Notes under the pieces: model-generated
Seen by the model: the letters and a program-made list of their open reading frames with translations, nothing else
The model's database searches: none
Told to the model about the DNA's origin: nothing
Position numbers and translations under genes: made by a program
From: an uncultured Porphyromonas sp.
GTDB lineage: Bacteria > Bacteroidota > Bacteroidia > Bacteroidales > Porphyromonadaceae
Length of the DNA stretch: 64,000 nt
Direction: 5' to 3'
Assembly (NCBI GenBank): GCA_900538385.1
Contig: UWSO01000005.1
Location: 1 to 64,000, forward strand
In this document: positions 1 through 7,791 of the stretch, piece by piece
Layout of the letters: every line of letters begins with the position of its first letter
How positions within the stretch are numbered: position 1 is the first letter of the stretch

Positions 1-72
1 AAGAATTTTTTCTTTCTTCCGTGGGTATTTTTGATTTCCTCGGGAGCTATTGGGAAATTCCTCGGGAGATGT
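1..72 (+). repeat. Edge-truncated copy (A) of the 180-bp interspersed repeat
   Basis: This is the right-hand part of the repeat family described at 9524-9715: the fragment TCCGTGGGTATTTTTGATTT followed by CTCGGGAGCTATT and TCCTCGGGAGA. The palindromic core would lie to the left of the window. Seen by eye comparison only. Confidence 0.6.
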
Positions 73-633
73 CGGACTTATCGAAGATGTATGAGTATCG
101 ATAGCGCTATGAAGCCAGGCTCAATCCTCATATCCTAGACTTGTTGTCAAGCGTAGTTAGTGGAGTACCAAGATATAATGTTTCAGTCCTGAGCTGATTT
201 GGTATCAGCATTCACTGAGGGTGTCAACAAGCTGTTCATAACCCCAACTATTCTGTCGAAAAGTCTGTTCATAACTCGTCAATAACTCACAGCTAACTTA
301 TTTGCTTATTTCGGGAAGTTATATAGCTACGAAAAGATTTCAATATTGCAAATAAGTTACGGTTGAGTTATCAACCAGTTTTGATCAAGTTATCAACAGG
401 TACAGATAGAGAGCGAGACGACCGTAACTGCTCACGATCGTCTCGCTCTTTTGTATCCTCTAAGTAGCCAGCAGAGCCAGTTAGAGGAGATCAGATGTTA
501 GAGTCATTAGCTCCTGCACAGCGGGAGTTATGAACAGATTCGACGCGCCATCATCATCATCATAAGTAGATATAGAAATAAGCTATACAGATATCATATA
601 TAGATGATGATGTATGGGGTGTCAGGAGCGTGA
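73..633. other. 561-bp non-coding region with GTTAT(C/G)AAC boxes
   Basis: No gene is seen here. Five 9-mers of the form GTTAT(C/G)AAC lie at 234-242 and 267-275 (reverse orientation) and at 367-375, 389-397 and 527-535 (forward); GTCAATAAC at 278-286 is a degenerate sixth. TTATCAACA differs from the DnaA box TTATCCACA at one base. AT-rich stretches, a CAT x5 microsatellite (549-563) and a matching ATGATGATG near 604-612 are also present. The region could be an origin-like or regulator-binding site; this is inference. Confidence 0.4.
410..452 (+). terminator. Strong rho-independent terminator
   Basis: A perfect 12-bp stem is formed by AGAGCGAGACGA (410-421) and TCGTCTCGCTCT (438-449), with a 16-nt loop and then TTT. 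It would end transcription on the plus strand coming from a gene left of the window. Confidence 0.7.
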
Positions 634-1848
634 CTAGAACTTGTACTGCGCTCCCACGGTCACCATGTGCAGTGGCTTGGCAGCGACAAATGCCTGCTGC
701 TCGATCTGCTGACGGAGGAAGCAGTCGTACTGGAGCGACAAGCGCAGGTGGTCCTTCTGGAGGAAGTAGTTGACACCAGTCGAGAGCTGATGTGAGCTTC
801 CCTCGGTCAGTGCGGTCAGATTATTCAGTTTGAGGTCTTGCTGAGCTTTCGGGTCGAAGTGTCTATTGCGGTCATAGTAAGCGTACCGACCGAAGAGCTC
901 TAGGTCAATAGGCTTGATACGCTCCACAAGCTGTGTCATGCCAGCGATGAATTGACGCTGTACGAGTATATTGTTTTCAAAAGTAGCAGGCGCCTTGGGA
1001 CCCACCGCTAGGTTAGCGTTTTGCCATCCAGGTTGCAAGCCCATAATGCCCTCAGCTGTGAGCATCAGCTGCCCGCCTTGATGCTTGATCGTGCTGGTGA
1101 GGAAGGCCCCGCCGTAAGCACGTAGCATGTGGTCCTTCTTGAGCGTAGCAATTTCCTTGTCAAAAGCGTAGTACCCATCCGTAGCTGGTAGATATCCACC
1201 ATATCCTGATAGTCCGAAACTGACGTTGTGGTTACTCCCTTGCTCAGTGAGAGCTAGGCGTAAAGCTAGGTCTGGGGTATTCTTAATCATCCCTTTGCCT
1301 CCATTGCCCGCTAGGATAGAGAGCGTCGACTCAAGCTGCCACCGCTTGCTCGGGTCTAGAGCTCCTTTGTATCCCATCTCTAGACCCATATCTATATCTC
1401 CAGGGAAGAGATCTGCCATATAAAGTGATCGCTCGAAAGCTGCCCGCTTACTAGAGCTATAAGGTAGTTCGTAGCCAAAGCTAGGAGTCATTAGTCCTCC
1501 TTTGACGAAAGCTCCCTCGGCCCAATGAGGCTTGTACTCGGCATAGACGTTGAAAATAGAGATCTTCTGGTCTGTAGCGTTGATCTCGATCTTGGCGCTT
1601 AGGTCACCATAAGTTGCTTGGGTAGCGAGTCGTCCACGGCGTATCCCCATCCTCGTGGTGGGTTGATCGTAAGGAGCCGTGACGTTTCCCACCTTGATGT
1701 AGTCGGCCTCAGATCCGTACTGTGCGATAGCCTGGAAGTATCCGCTGAATGTGAAGCGTACCTGCTCCTGAGCGTGAATAGTCGTACTACTGAGGAGTAG
1801 GACGAGAGCGAGTAAAGAGAAAAGTCTTTGCTGCTTTTTTGAAGTCAT
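634..1848 (-). CDS. Outer-membrane porin (phosphate-selective porin O/P-like)
   Basis: This 404-residue protein has an N-terminal signal peptide (hydrophobic run 10-22, predicted cleavage near Ala26-Gln27). The rest alternates short aromatic and polar beta-strands and ends in a phenylalanine, as outer-membrane barrels usually do. Length and texture fit the OprO/OprP-like porin family common in Bacteroidetes; the substrate cannot be told from sequence. It stands alone, with a TACCTTTG -7 box on the minus strand at 1874-1881. Function is inferred from overall composition, so the class (barrel) is more certain than the family name. Confidence 0.75.
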   Translation of the reverse strand: MTSKKQQRLFSLLALVLLLSSTTIHAQEQVRFTFSGYFQAIAQYGSEADYIKVGNVTAPYDQPTTRMGIRRGRLATQATYGDLSAKIEINATDQKISIFNVYAEYKPHWAEGAFVKGGLMTPSFGYELPYSSSKRAAFERSLYMADLFPGDIDMGLEMGYKGALDPSKRWQLESTLSILAGNGGKGMIKNTPDLALRLALTEQGSNHNVSFGLSGYGGYLPATDGYYAFDKEIATLKKDHMLRAYGGAFLTSTIKHQGGQLMLTAEGIMGLQPGWQNANLAVGPKAPATFENNILVQRQFIAGMTQLVERIKPIDLELFGRYAYYDRNRHFDPKAQQDLKLNNLTALTEGSSHQLSTGVNYFLQKDHLRLSLQYDCFLRQQIEQQAFVAAKPLHMVTVGAQYKF

Positions 1849-1873
1849 AAGTCTATGAGATTAGAAGTTTGTG

Positions 1874-1881
1874 CAAAGGTA
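1874..1881 (-). promoter_or_regulatory. -7 box of the porin gene
   Basis: TACCTTTG on the minus strand lies about 26 bp upstream of the porin start. It matches the Bacteroidetes consensus TAnnTTTG. Confidence 0.55.
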
Positions 1882-1970
1882 GGGATATTCTCATCGACTG
1901 ACTGCTACTTAACGGAAGCTTAATTGCTGGTTGGCGTTTGGTCTAAAGCGACCATTTCGTCAGAAAGCTA

Positions 1971-1978
1971 TATATTTG
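1971..1978 (+). promoter_or_regulatory. -7 box of the pdxJ-exbB-exbD-tonB operon
   Basis: TATATTTG lies 31 bp before the pdxJ start and fits TAnnTTTG. No other candidate lies between pdxJ and tonB, so it probably drives all four genes. Confidence 0.5.
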
Positions 1979-2009
1979 TAGCATTGGAACTGTAGATTGA
2001 CATTTATAG

Positions 2010-2738
2010 ATGACGAGACTAAGCGTTAACATCAACAAGATAGCTACTCTCCGCAACGCTCGTGGCGGAGATACGCCTAATGTAGTCTTGGCAGCAAGAC
2101 GCTGTCAGGAGTATGGTGCTGAGGGGATCACGGTACACCCCAGACCTGACGAGCGGCACATCACTTATCAAGATGTGAGAGACCTCAGGGAGGTGGTTAC
2201 CACGGAGTTCAATATCGAGGGCTACCCCTCTGACTCCTTCCTCGACCTCGTCTGCTCCGTACGTCCCGAGCAGGTAACGCTTGTGCCTGACAAACCTGAC
2301 GCACTCACCTCAGATAGTGGCTGGGCGGTGGACGATTGTCGTGACCTGCTCAAGCCGATCATCGAACGTCTGAAGCAGGCAGGCATACGTGTCTCGCTCT
2401 TCGTCGGGACCGACCCACGACACATCGAGGCTGCTGCAGAGATCGGTGCTGATCGTGTGGAGCTCTACACGGAGCCTTACGCGTCGCAGATGGCGCAGAG
2501 TGGCGATCCGAAGTTGATTGTTGCTCCCTTTGCGGAGGCTGCCCAGGTGGCTCACCGTGTTGGTCTAGGAGTCAATGCGGGTCATGACCTGAGTCGTGAT
2601 AACCTCGCTTACTTTGTCCAGCATGTGACGCCACTAGATGAGGTTTCCATAGGACATGCACTCATTAGCGATGCCCTTTACTTAGGTCTCGAGGAGACCA
2701 TCGCACAGTATCTCAAACAAGCTCACTCTAACTCATAA
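2010..2738 (+). CDS. pdxJ: Pyridoxine 5'-phosphate synthase PdxJ
   Basis: PdxJ condenses 3-amino-2-oxopropyl phosphate with 1-deoxyxylulose 5-phosphate to pyridoxine 5'-phosphate, the ring-closing step of the DXP-dependent vitamin B6 route in the cytosol. The 242-residue length is typical. Family signatures are visible: an N-terminal strand ending in NARGG, a HPRPDERHI active-site segment near residue 43, and a C-terminal NAGHDL segment where the phosphate-binding loop starts. It is followed after 23 bp by exbB, so vitamin B6 synthesis appears to be co-transcribed with the TonB energising system. Confidence 0.96.
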   Translation: MTRLSVNINKIATLRNARGGDTPNVVLAARRCQEYGAEGITVHPRPDERHITYQDVRDLREVVTTEFNIEGYPSDSFLDLVCSVRPEQVTLVPDKPDALTSDSGWAVDDCRDLLKPIIERLKQAGIRVSLFVGTDPRHIEAAAEIGADRVELYTEPYASQMAQSGDPKLIVAPFAEAAQVAHRVGLGVNAGHDLSRDNLAYFVQHVTPLDEVSIGHALISDALYLGLEETIAQYLKQAHSNS

Positions 2739-2761
2739 ACATATCCTTGCAAGAATAACTT

Positions 2762-3436
2762 ATGTATCCTATACTTCAGATTGCCAATACAGTAGCTGAG
2801 CAGACAGCTACCGAACCCGCTACGATGTCTCTATGGGAGCTGGCGTGTGCCGGTGGATGGATTATGATCGTCCTTCTGCTCCTCTCGCTCGTCGCTATTT
2901 ACGTTTTTGTAGCTAAGTATATCGAGCTGCGCAAGGTCAATCGTCCTGACGACTCCTTTATCGCACGCATCAAAGACTACCTCCAGATGGGGCGCAAAGA
3001 TAGTGCGATAGCCCTCTGCAAAGAGAAGAACACCCCCGAAGCGCGCATGATCGAAAAGGGACTCAAGCGTCTCGGACAGCCCGCCTCTGAGGTACTCCCC
3101 GCTATCGAAAACGTAGGCTCTTACGAGGTGGGACGTCTCGAGCGTGGACTACCCCTGCTAGCGACCATCGCTGCGGGTGCTCCGATGATTGGTTTCCTAG
3201 GTACGGTGACCGGTATGGTGCAGGCGTTCTTTGACCTAGCCAATGCGCCTGGCGGTATCGATGTATCGCTCCTCTCGAGCGGTATCTACCAAGCGCTGGT
3301 CACGACTGTGGGCGGTCTGATCGTCGGTATTGTGACGCTCTTCCTCTACAACTATCTGGTCGGACAGATCAACCGCATCGTCAATCGTCTAGAGGCTAAT
3401 ACACTAGACTTTATGGATGTAATCAACGAACTGTAA
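2762..3436 (+). CDS. exbB: MotA/TolQ/ExbB proton channel protein
   Basis: ExbB is the pentameric inner-membrane channel subunit that uses proton flow to energise TonB. The 224-residue protein has a hydrophobic segment near residues 35-55 and two more in the C-terminal half (about 135-158 and 175-200), the second within the conserved GxxxTVxGM-type stretch. It is followed by exbD and a tonB-like gene, which supports ExbB over MotA or TolQ. The energised clients are probably receptors such as the one at 22843-25221. Confidence 0.92.
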   Translation: MYPILQIANTVAEQTATEPATMSLWELACAGGWIMIVLLLLSLVAIYVFVAKYIELRKVNRPDDSFIARIKDYLQMGRKDSAIALCKEKNTPEARMIEKGLKRLGQPASEVLPAIENVGSYEVGRLERGLPLLATIAAGAPMIGFLGTVTGMVQAFFDLANAPGGIDVSLLSSGIYQALVTTVGGLIVGIVTLFLYNYLVGQINRIVNRLEANTLDFMDVINEL

Positions 3437-3468
3437 GCGACCGTGCTACACCCCTTAATGCTAAGCTC

Positions 3469-3915
3469 ATGAGTATCAAGAGACGCAGTAAGCATATATC
3501 TGTATTTAGCATGGCATCGATGACCGATGTCATCTTTCTGCTGCTGATCTTCTTTATGGTGGTCAGCACGCTGGTGGTACCGAATGCGATCAAGGTTAAT
3601 CTGCCCTCCTCGCAGTCGACCGCCACAACGCAAGAGCCAGTGGCACGCATCACCATCGATGCCGAAGGCTACTACTACATATCCACAGAGAGTGCACCTG
3701 AAATGACGATGCTACCTGTCGAGGAACTAGAGGCTAGACTCTACGAGATAGGAGCGGCACACGAGCAGGAGGATCCTTACGTAGTCCTCTACGCCGACAA
3801 ATCGGTGTCGTATGGTGAGATCGTCAAGGTACTCAACGCCTCGGCTACTGCTGGGCTACGTATGATCTTGGCGACGGAAGCTTTACAAGATAACAGTACG
3901 GAGACAGATGTCTAA
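3469..3915 (+). CDS. exbD: ExbD/TolR biopolymer transport protein
   Basis: ExbD works with ExbB to pass proton-motive force to TonB. The 148-residue protein has a short cytosolic head, one membrane helix (about 21-38) that starts with the family's functionally required aspartate (Asp20), and a periplasmic domain. Its end overlaps the next gene by 8 bp, indicating translational coupling with the TonB partner. Confidence 0.92.
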   Translation: MSIKRRSKHISVFSMASMTDVIFLLLIFFMVVSTLVVPNAIKVNLPSSQSTATTQEPVARITIDAEGYYYISTESAPEMTMLPVEELEARLYEIGAAHEQEDPYVVLYADKSVSYGEIVKVLNASATAGLRMILATEALQDNSTETDV

Positions 3916-4696
3916 GGTGCGCTATGATAGATGGATCGCTGGAGGTGTAGCTTTGCTGCTACATCTACTCGTCGTGGGCTTGCTCTTTTGGCTCAGTATG
4001 GATGCCTCTGAGCAAAAGCACACGAGGGATAAGGAGATATGGATCTCCGTCGGTGTAGACCCCGACTTTGGTGACAAGATCGAGCATCAAGGAGACTTGG
4101 TGGCTGCCGCATCTACCTCTGCTCGTCCTGCCTCTGCTGCCTCCGAGAGCGCACAGCCTGCGCCTCCTCAACAACCAGCACCTAAGGCGCCTGAGGCTAC
4201 TCCTACCCCACGTCCTACGCCTACACCTGCACGAGTTACGCCAACGAAAGAGAAGCCTAAGCCAGTGCAAAAGTCTGCAGCGCCCTCTGAACGTGATGTG
4301 GATAACAAGGTGTCTGGACTCTTCGACCGTAAGAAGCCAACGGGCTCTGAGTCTGGTACGGGCAAGAGCGATGCAGGTAGTGGTGTCGCTGACAAGGGAA
4401 AGGCGGGCTCCTCGGCTGGATGGTCGCTCGATGGTCGCTCGATTGTGGGCAATGGCGGACGACCAGTTATGCCGACACGAGTCCCCGACATACGTGGTAC
4501 GGTCGTCGTTGAGATCACAGTGAATGCAGCTGGACAGGTGACCAACGCTAAGGTGCTCCTGCGTGGTACCAACGTGGTGGATAGCAAGCTTCGCTCGGCA
4601 GCTCTTCAGGCAGCCCGCAAGACTCGCTTTAATGCTTTGGGTGGCGTACCTGACCAAAAGGGCACGATCACCTATCACTTTGATGTCAAGGGTTAG
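3908..4696 (+). CDS. tonB: TonB-family energy transducer
   Basis: This is a 262-residue TonB-like protein. It has one N-terminal membrane helix (about 10-29), a Pro/Ala-rich spacer (about 60-115) long enough to cross the periplasm, and a C-terminal TonB domain (about 175-262). That last domain contains the conserved GTVVVEITVNAAGQV strand region and the alternating strand before the C-terminus. It overlaps exbD by 8 bp and completes an ExbB-ExbD-TonB set, which contacts the TonB boxes of outer-membrane receptors. Which receptors it serves is not shown by the sequence. Confidence 0.9.
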   Translation: MSKVRYDRWIAGGVALLLHLLVVGLLFWLSMDASEQKHTRDKEIWISVGVDPDFGDKIEHQGDLVAAASTSARPASAASESAQPAPPQQPAPKAPEATPTPRPTPTPARVTPTKEKPKPVQKSAAPSERDVDNKVSGLFDRKKPTGSESGTGKSDAGSGVADKGKAGSSAGWSLDGRSIVGNGGRPVMPTRVPDIRGTVVVEITVNAAGQVTNAKVLLRGTNVVDSKLRSAALQAARKTRFNALGGVPDQKGTITYHFDVKG

Positions 4697-4752
4697 CTTG
4701 CTGAGCAACCTTGACAAGAGACTCTTAATTACCTAACAACTTCACAAGTAGA

Positions 4753-5310
4753 ATGGATAAGATGAATAACATACTAGTCTTCCTTGCAGAGGGCTTTGAA
4801 GAGGTCGAGGCACTCGCCATCGTTGACGTACTCAGACGTGGCAATCAACCCGTTACCACAGTATCCATCACAGGCTCTCTCGCTGTAAGAGGCGCGCATG
4901 ATGTGACTATCCAAGCAGATATGCTCCTCGAGGAGCTACATAGTGGAGTACTCCCCAAGGCCATCGCACTACCTGGTGGGATGACCAAGCTCAACGAGTG
5001 TGAGCTACTCCTCGAGCTGATACGTCGTCAGCACGAGGAGGGCGGTACGATCGCTGCTATCTGTGCCTCTCCACGAGTACTGGGTGCAGCTGGTATCGGC
5101 GATGGTAAGATGCGTGCGACCTGCTACCCAGGCATTGAGGAGCAGGTGCCAGGCTTCGTCTTGACAGGTGCTGATGTAGAGGTGTGCGGACATATCGTCA
5201 CGGGACGTGGTCCGGCGCTGGCACTACCCTTTGCCTTCAAACTACTCGAGGAGGTAGCAGGTCGTAAGACCGCCGAGCAGGTCGCCGCGGGCTTCCTCTA
5301 TAACCTTTAG
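4753..5310 (+). CDS. DJ-1/PfpI (YajL-like) family protein
   Basis: This 185-residue protein has the DJ-1/ThiJ fold signature: an N-terminal FLAEGFEEVEA segment with the conserved acidic residue (Glu17), a nucleophile-elbow cysteine at Cys104 in AAICASP, and GRGPALALPFA near residue 155. YajL/DJ-1 members protect against oxidative or carbonyl stress. Annotation as a thiazole-biosynthesis enzyme is historical and not supported here. An in-frame ATG three codons downstream is an alternative start. It stands apart from tonB and is followed by an inverted pair of TTAGAGG-type repeats. Confidence 0.88.
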   Translation: MDKMNNILVFLAEGFEEVEALAIVDVLRRGNQPVTTVSITGSLAVRGAHDVTIQADMLLEELHSGVLPKAIALPGGMTKLNECELLLELIRRQHEEGGTIAAICASPRVLGAAGIGDGKMRATCYPGIEEQVPGFVLTGADVEVCGHIVTGRGPALALPFAFKLLEEVAGRKTAEQVAAGFLYNL

Positions 5311-5395
5311 AGATTAGAGGTTAGAAATTAGGACAATGACTAAGAGACTCTTCTCCATTCTAATCTCTAACCTCTAATTTCTAACTTCTAAGTCC
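5309..5395. repeat. Inverted pair of TTAGAGG-type short repeats
   Basis: TTAGAGATTAGAGGTTAGAA (5308-5327) is mirrored by CTAATCTCTAACCTCTAA at 5362-5379 plus a further ATTTCTAACTTCTAAG run. They flank a 30-nt loop, so they can form a long hairpin directly after the DJ-1 stop. Related runs of the same 7-8-bp unit occur at 25552, 34121, 39729 and 62920. Confidence 0.65.
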
Positions 5396-5398
5396 AGC

Positions 5399-6535
5399 AT
5401 GCGCGTCTTCTTCAAGTTTGTCCGCAAGGAGTTCATCCACATCTTTAGGGATCCGCTTACGCTGATGCTCTTGATAGGTATGCCCATCGTCTTGGTGCTA
5501 GCCTTCGGCTTTGCGCTCACCTCTGAGGTAAAGCAGATCGATGTAGTCGTGGCGACGCCGACGCGCACCCCTTTTGTCGAGAGACTTTTCACGCACCTTG
5601 ACCAGAGCGATGCAGTAGGCTCCGTCAGCCTGATCACACCGCACAAAAATATGGACGAGGCGCTACGCACAGGTGCAGCACACGTCATCATCGTCCTACC
5701 CAACGAAATAGATAAAGAGCTGCTCGCAGGTACTGAGCCTACCGTGCAGCTCCGCCTGGATGCGAGCGATCCCAATACCTCGGCACTCATCAGTGCACAG
5801 ATACAGGGACTCATCTACACGACCGTGCAGGAGTATCTAGAGCAGTTTGGCGCACTCATGGCGATGCGTATGGCAGAGCGAAGACCTTACCAGATAGAGA
5901 CCTTTACGACGCTACTCTACAACCCCGAGATGCGGGCACCTTACTACTTCGTGCCAGGCGTCATGAGCTTGGTTCTGATGATCATCTGCGCCTTGATGAC
6001 CTCTGTCTCGATCGTTCGGGAGAAGGAGTTTGGCTCTATGGAGGTCCTACTCACTTCGCCCGTCAATCCGATCACCATCCTGCTCTCTAAGACCGTTCCC
6101 TACTTCACGCTGAGCATCTTCAACGTGGTCACCATCCTACTTTTGTCACGCTTCGTGCTAGGAGTGCCGCTGCTAGGGTCGGTGAGTGCCATCTTCTTCG
6201 TTTCGCTCCTCTTCATTCTCGTTTCGCTCCTCCTCGGCATGCTCATCAGCACCATAACGGACAATCAAACCGCCGCCATGCTCATCAGCGGGGCGGGACT
6301 ACTCCTTCCCGTAGCGATGCTCTCGGGTATGTTTTTCCCGATCGAGAGTATGCCGATACTGCTACAATACTTCGCCCGTGCGATACCTGCCACATGGTAC
6401 TCCATAGCGGTCAAGAAGTTGATGATACAAGGTCTCGGCTGGTCCTCGATCCTCTGGGAGTCGCTCATCATGATGGGTATGAGCGTCGTACTGGTCATCC
6501 TAGCGCTGCTCAACTTTAAGAAGAAACTAGAGTAA
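5399..6535 (+). CDS. ABC-2 type transporter permease (YhhJ/YbhS-like), first of pair
   Basis: This 378-residue membrane protein has the ABC-2 export permease layout. One helix near residues 20-42 is followed by a large extracytoplasmic domain (about 45-175) and five C-terminal helices. The conserved REKExGxxExLLxxPVxP coupling segment lies near residue 205. It pairs with the next gene (18-bp gap), probably as a heterodimer exporting a hydrophobic compound or moving lipid or polysaccharide. No ATPase or membrane-fusion gene lies next to the pair in this window. Confidence 0.88.
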   Translation: MRVFFKFVRKEFIHIFRDPLTLMLLIGMPIVLVLAFGFALTSEVKQIDVVVATPTRTPFVERLFTHLDQSDAVGSVSLITPHKNMDEALRTGAAHVIIVLPNEIDKELLAGTEPTVQLRLDASDPNTSALISAQIQGLIYTTVQEYLEQFGALMAMRMAERRPYQIETFTTLLYNPEMRAPYYFVPGVMSLVLMIICALMTSVSIVREKEFGSMEVLLTSPVNPITILLSKTVPYFTLSIFNVVTILLLSRFVLGVPLLGSVSAIFFVSLLFILVSLLLGMLISTITDNQTAAMLISGAGLLLPVAMLSGMFFPIESMPILLQYFARAIPATWYSIAVKKLMIQGLGWSSILWESLIMMGMSVVLVILALLNFKKKLE

Positions 6536-6553
6536 ACTCCTCCCTGATATCCT

Positions 6554-7669
6554 ATGCTACTAGCTCTCATACGCAAAGAGATATACAACCTCCTTCGCAA
6601 TAGGTTGCTACTCGGTATGGTCGTCATGTACCCTATCGTCGTCCTCTTGCTCCTCCCCTTTGCTACGACTACGGATATCAAGAATCTGCAGACTGTCGTC
6701 ATCGATCACGATCATACGTCGCTCTCACAGAGACTACAGCAGCAGTTCTTTAGCTCAGGTTACTTTGTAAACGCCTGGAAAGAGCAACTGCCACCTACTC
6801 TTCAGGAGGGGATGAAGCTCATAGAGGATGGCGAGGCCGATCTCATCATAACGATCCCGCCACGCTTTGAGGAGCAGCTCATGCGTTATCAGAAAGCTCA
6901 ACTTGAAGCACGAATCAACGCCTTTAACGCTACAAAAGGTGCCGTCGCCGGGGGCTACACACAGCAAATCGTACAGCAGTTTGTCGCTCAGCTCAACGAG
7001 TCCACGGGAATAGAGGAGCTAGCCACCATACCGCTTCGCATCGTCGAGGTCAATCGCTACAATCCTCAGGCGAACTATAAGAACTATATCATCCCTGGTC
7101 TCGTCGCCATGCTCATTACGATGACCGCATTCATCCTCCCAGCACTCAATATGGTGCAGGAGAAAGAGGTCGGCACCATCGAGCAGATGAATGTCACGCC
7201 GATCCACCCGCTCATCTTCATGCTCTCCAAGGCACTCCCCTATATCGTCATATCGATATTCATGGTCTTCCTGGCGCACCCTATTGTCGGACTGATGTAC
7301 GGCTTATGGCCGCAAGGCAATGTCGGGATGATGATCGTCGGCACCATGCTCTACGTCCTCGCTATGAGCGGACTGGGACTGCTCATCACCAACTTTGCGC
7401 ATACGCAGCAGCAGGCGATGTTTTCCTTCTTCTTCGTTATGATGTTTTTCATACTCCTTGGGGGGCTCTTCACCCCTATCGAGGGTATGCCGTCGTGGGC
7501 GCGCGCCTTAGCCGTGTCGCACCCCTTCACGCACTATAGCATCTTGATGCGTACTTACTACCTCAAGTCGGTAGCCTTCACCGAGCTATGGCGCGAGCTG
7601 ACGGCGCTCTCCGTCTTTGCCGTAGTCAACGGCACGGCCGCTATCCTCACCTACCGCAAGCGCGCTTAG
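6554..7669 (+). CDS. ABC-2 type transporter permease, second of pair
   Basis: This is a 371-residue paralogue of the preceding permease with the same layout: an N-terminal helix (about 18-38), an extracytoplasmic domain with coiled character (about 50-165), and a C-terminal membrane block. Its coupling motif is QEKEVGTIEQMNVTPI. The FTPIEGMPSWAR segment near residue 305 parallels the FFPIESMP segment of its neighbour. The two genes were probably made by duplication and act as a heterodimer. The partner ATPase must be encoded elsewhere. Confidence 0.88.
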   Translation: MLLALIRKEIYNLLRNRLLLGMVVMYPIVVLLLLPFATTTDIKNLQTVVIDHDHTSLSQRLQQQFFSSGYFVNAWKEQLPPTLQEGMKLIEDGEADLIITIPPRFEEQLMRYQKAQLEARINAFNATKGAVAGGYTQQIVQQFVAQLNESTGIEELATIPLRIVEVNRYNPQANYKNYIIPGLVAMLITMTAFILPALNMVQEKEVGTIEQMNVTPIHPLIFMLSKALPYIVISIFMVFLAHPIVGLMYGLWPQGNVGMMIVGTMLYVLAMSGLGLLITNFAHTQQQAMFSFFFVMMFFILLGGLFTPIEGMPSWARALAVSHPFTHYSILMRTYYLKSVAFTELWRELTALSVFAVVNGTAAILTYRKRA

Positions 7670-7707
7670 TAGCAAAGGGCTGGAACTCCCTCTCCTCTTT
7701 TTTTTCG

Positions 7708-7715
7708 TACCTTTG
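7708..7715 (+). promoter_or_regulatory. -7 box of LRR gene 7792-9468
   Basis: TACCTTTG lies 77 bp upstream of the ATG and follows a T-rich run that may also act as a terminator tail for the permeases. Confidence 0.5.
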
Positions 7716-7791
7716 AAGATGGTTCGTCTGATCCATGGGTTATTGCTCATTTTGTAGATCAGCACTATTCACTATACATACACTTTATCAT

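Noticed and set aside
234..535. CRISPR or phage attachment sites
   Set aside because: The repeats are only 9 bp, irregularly spaced, and no integrase is near.
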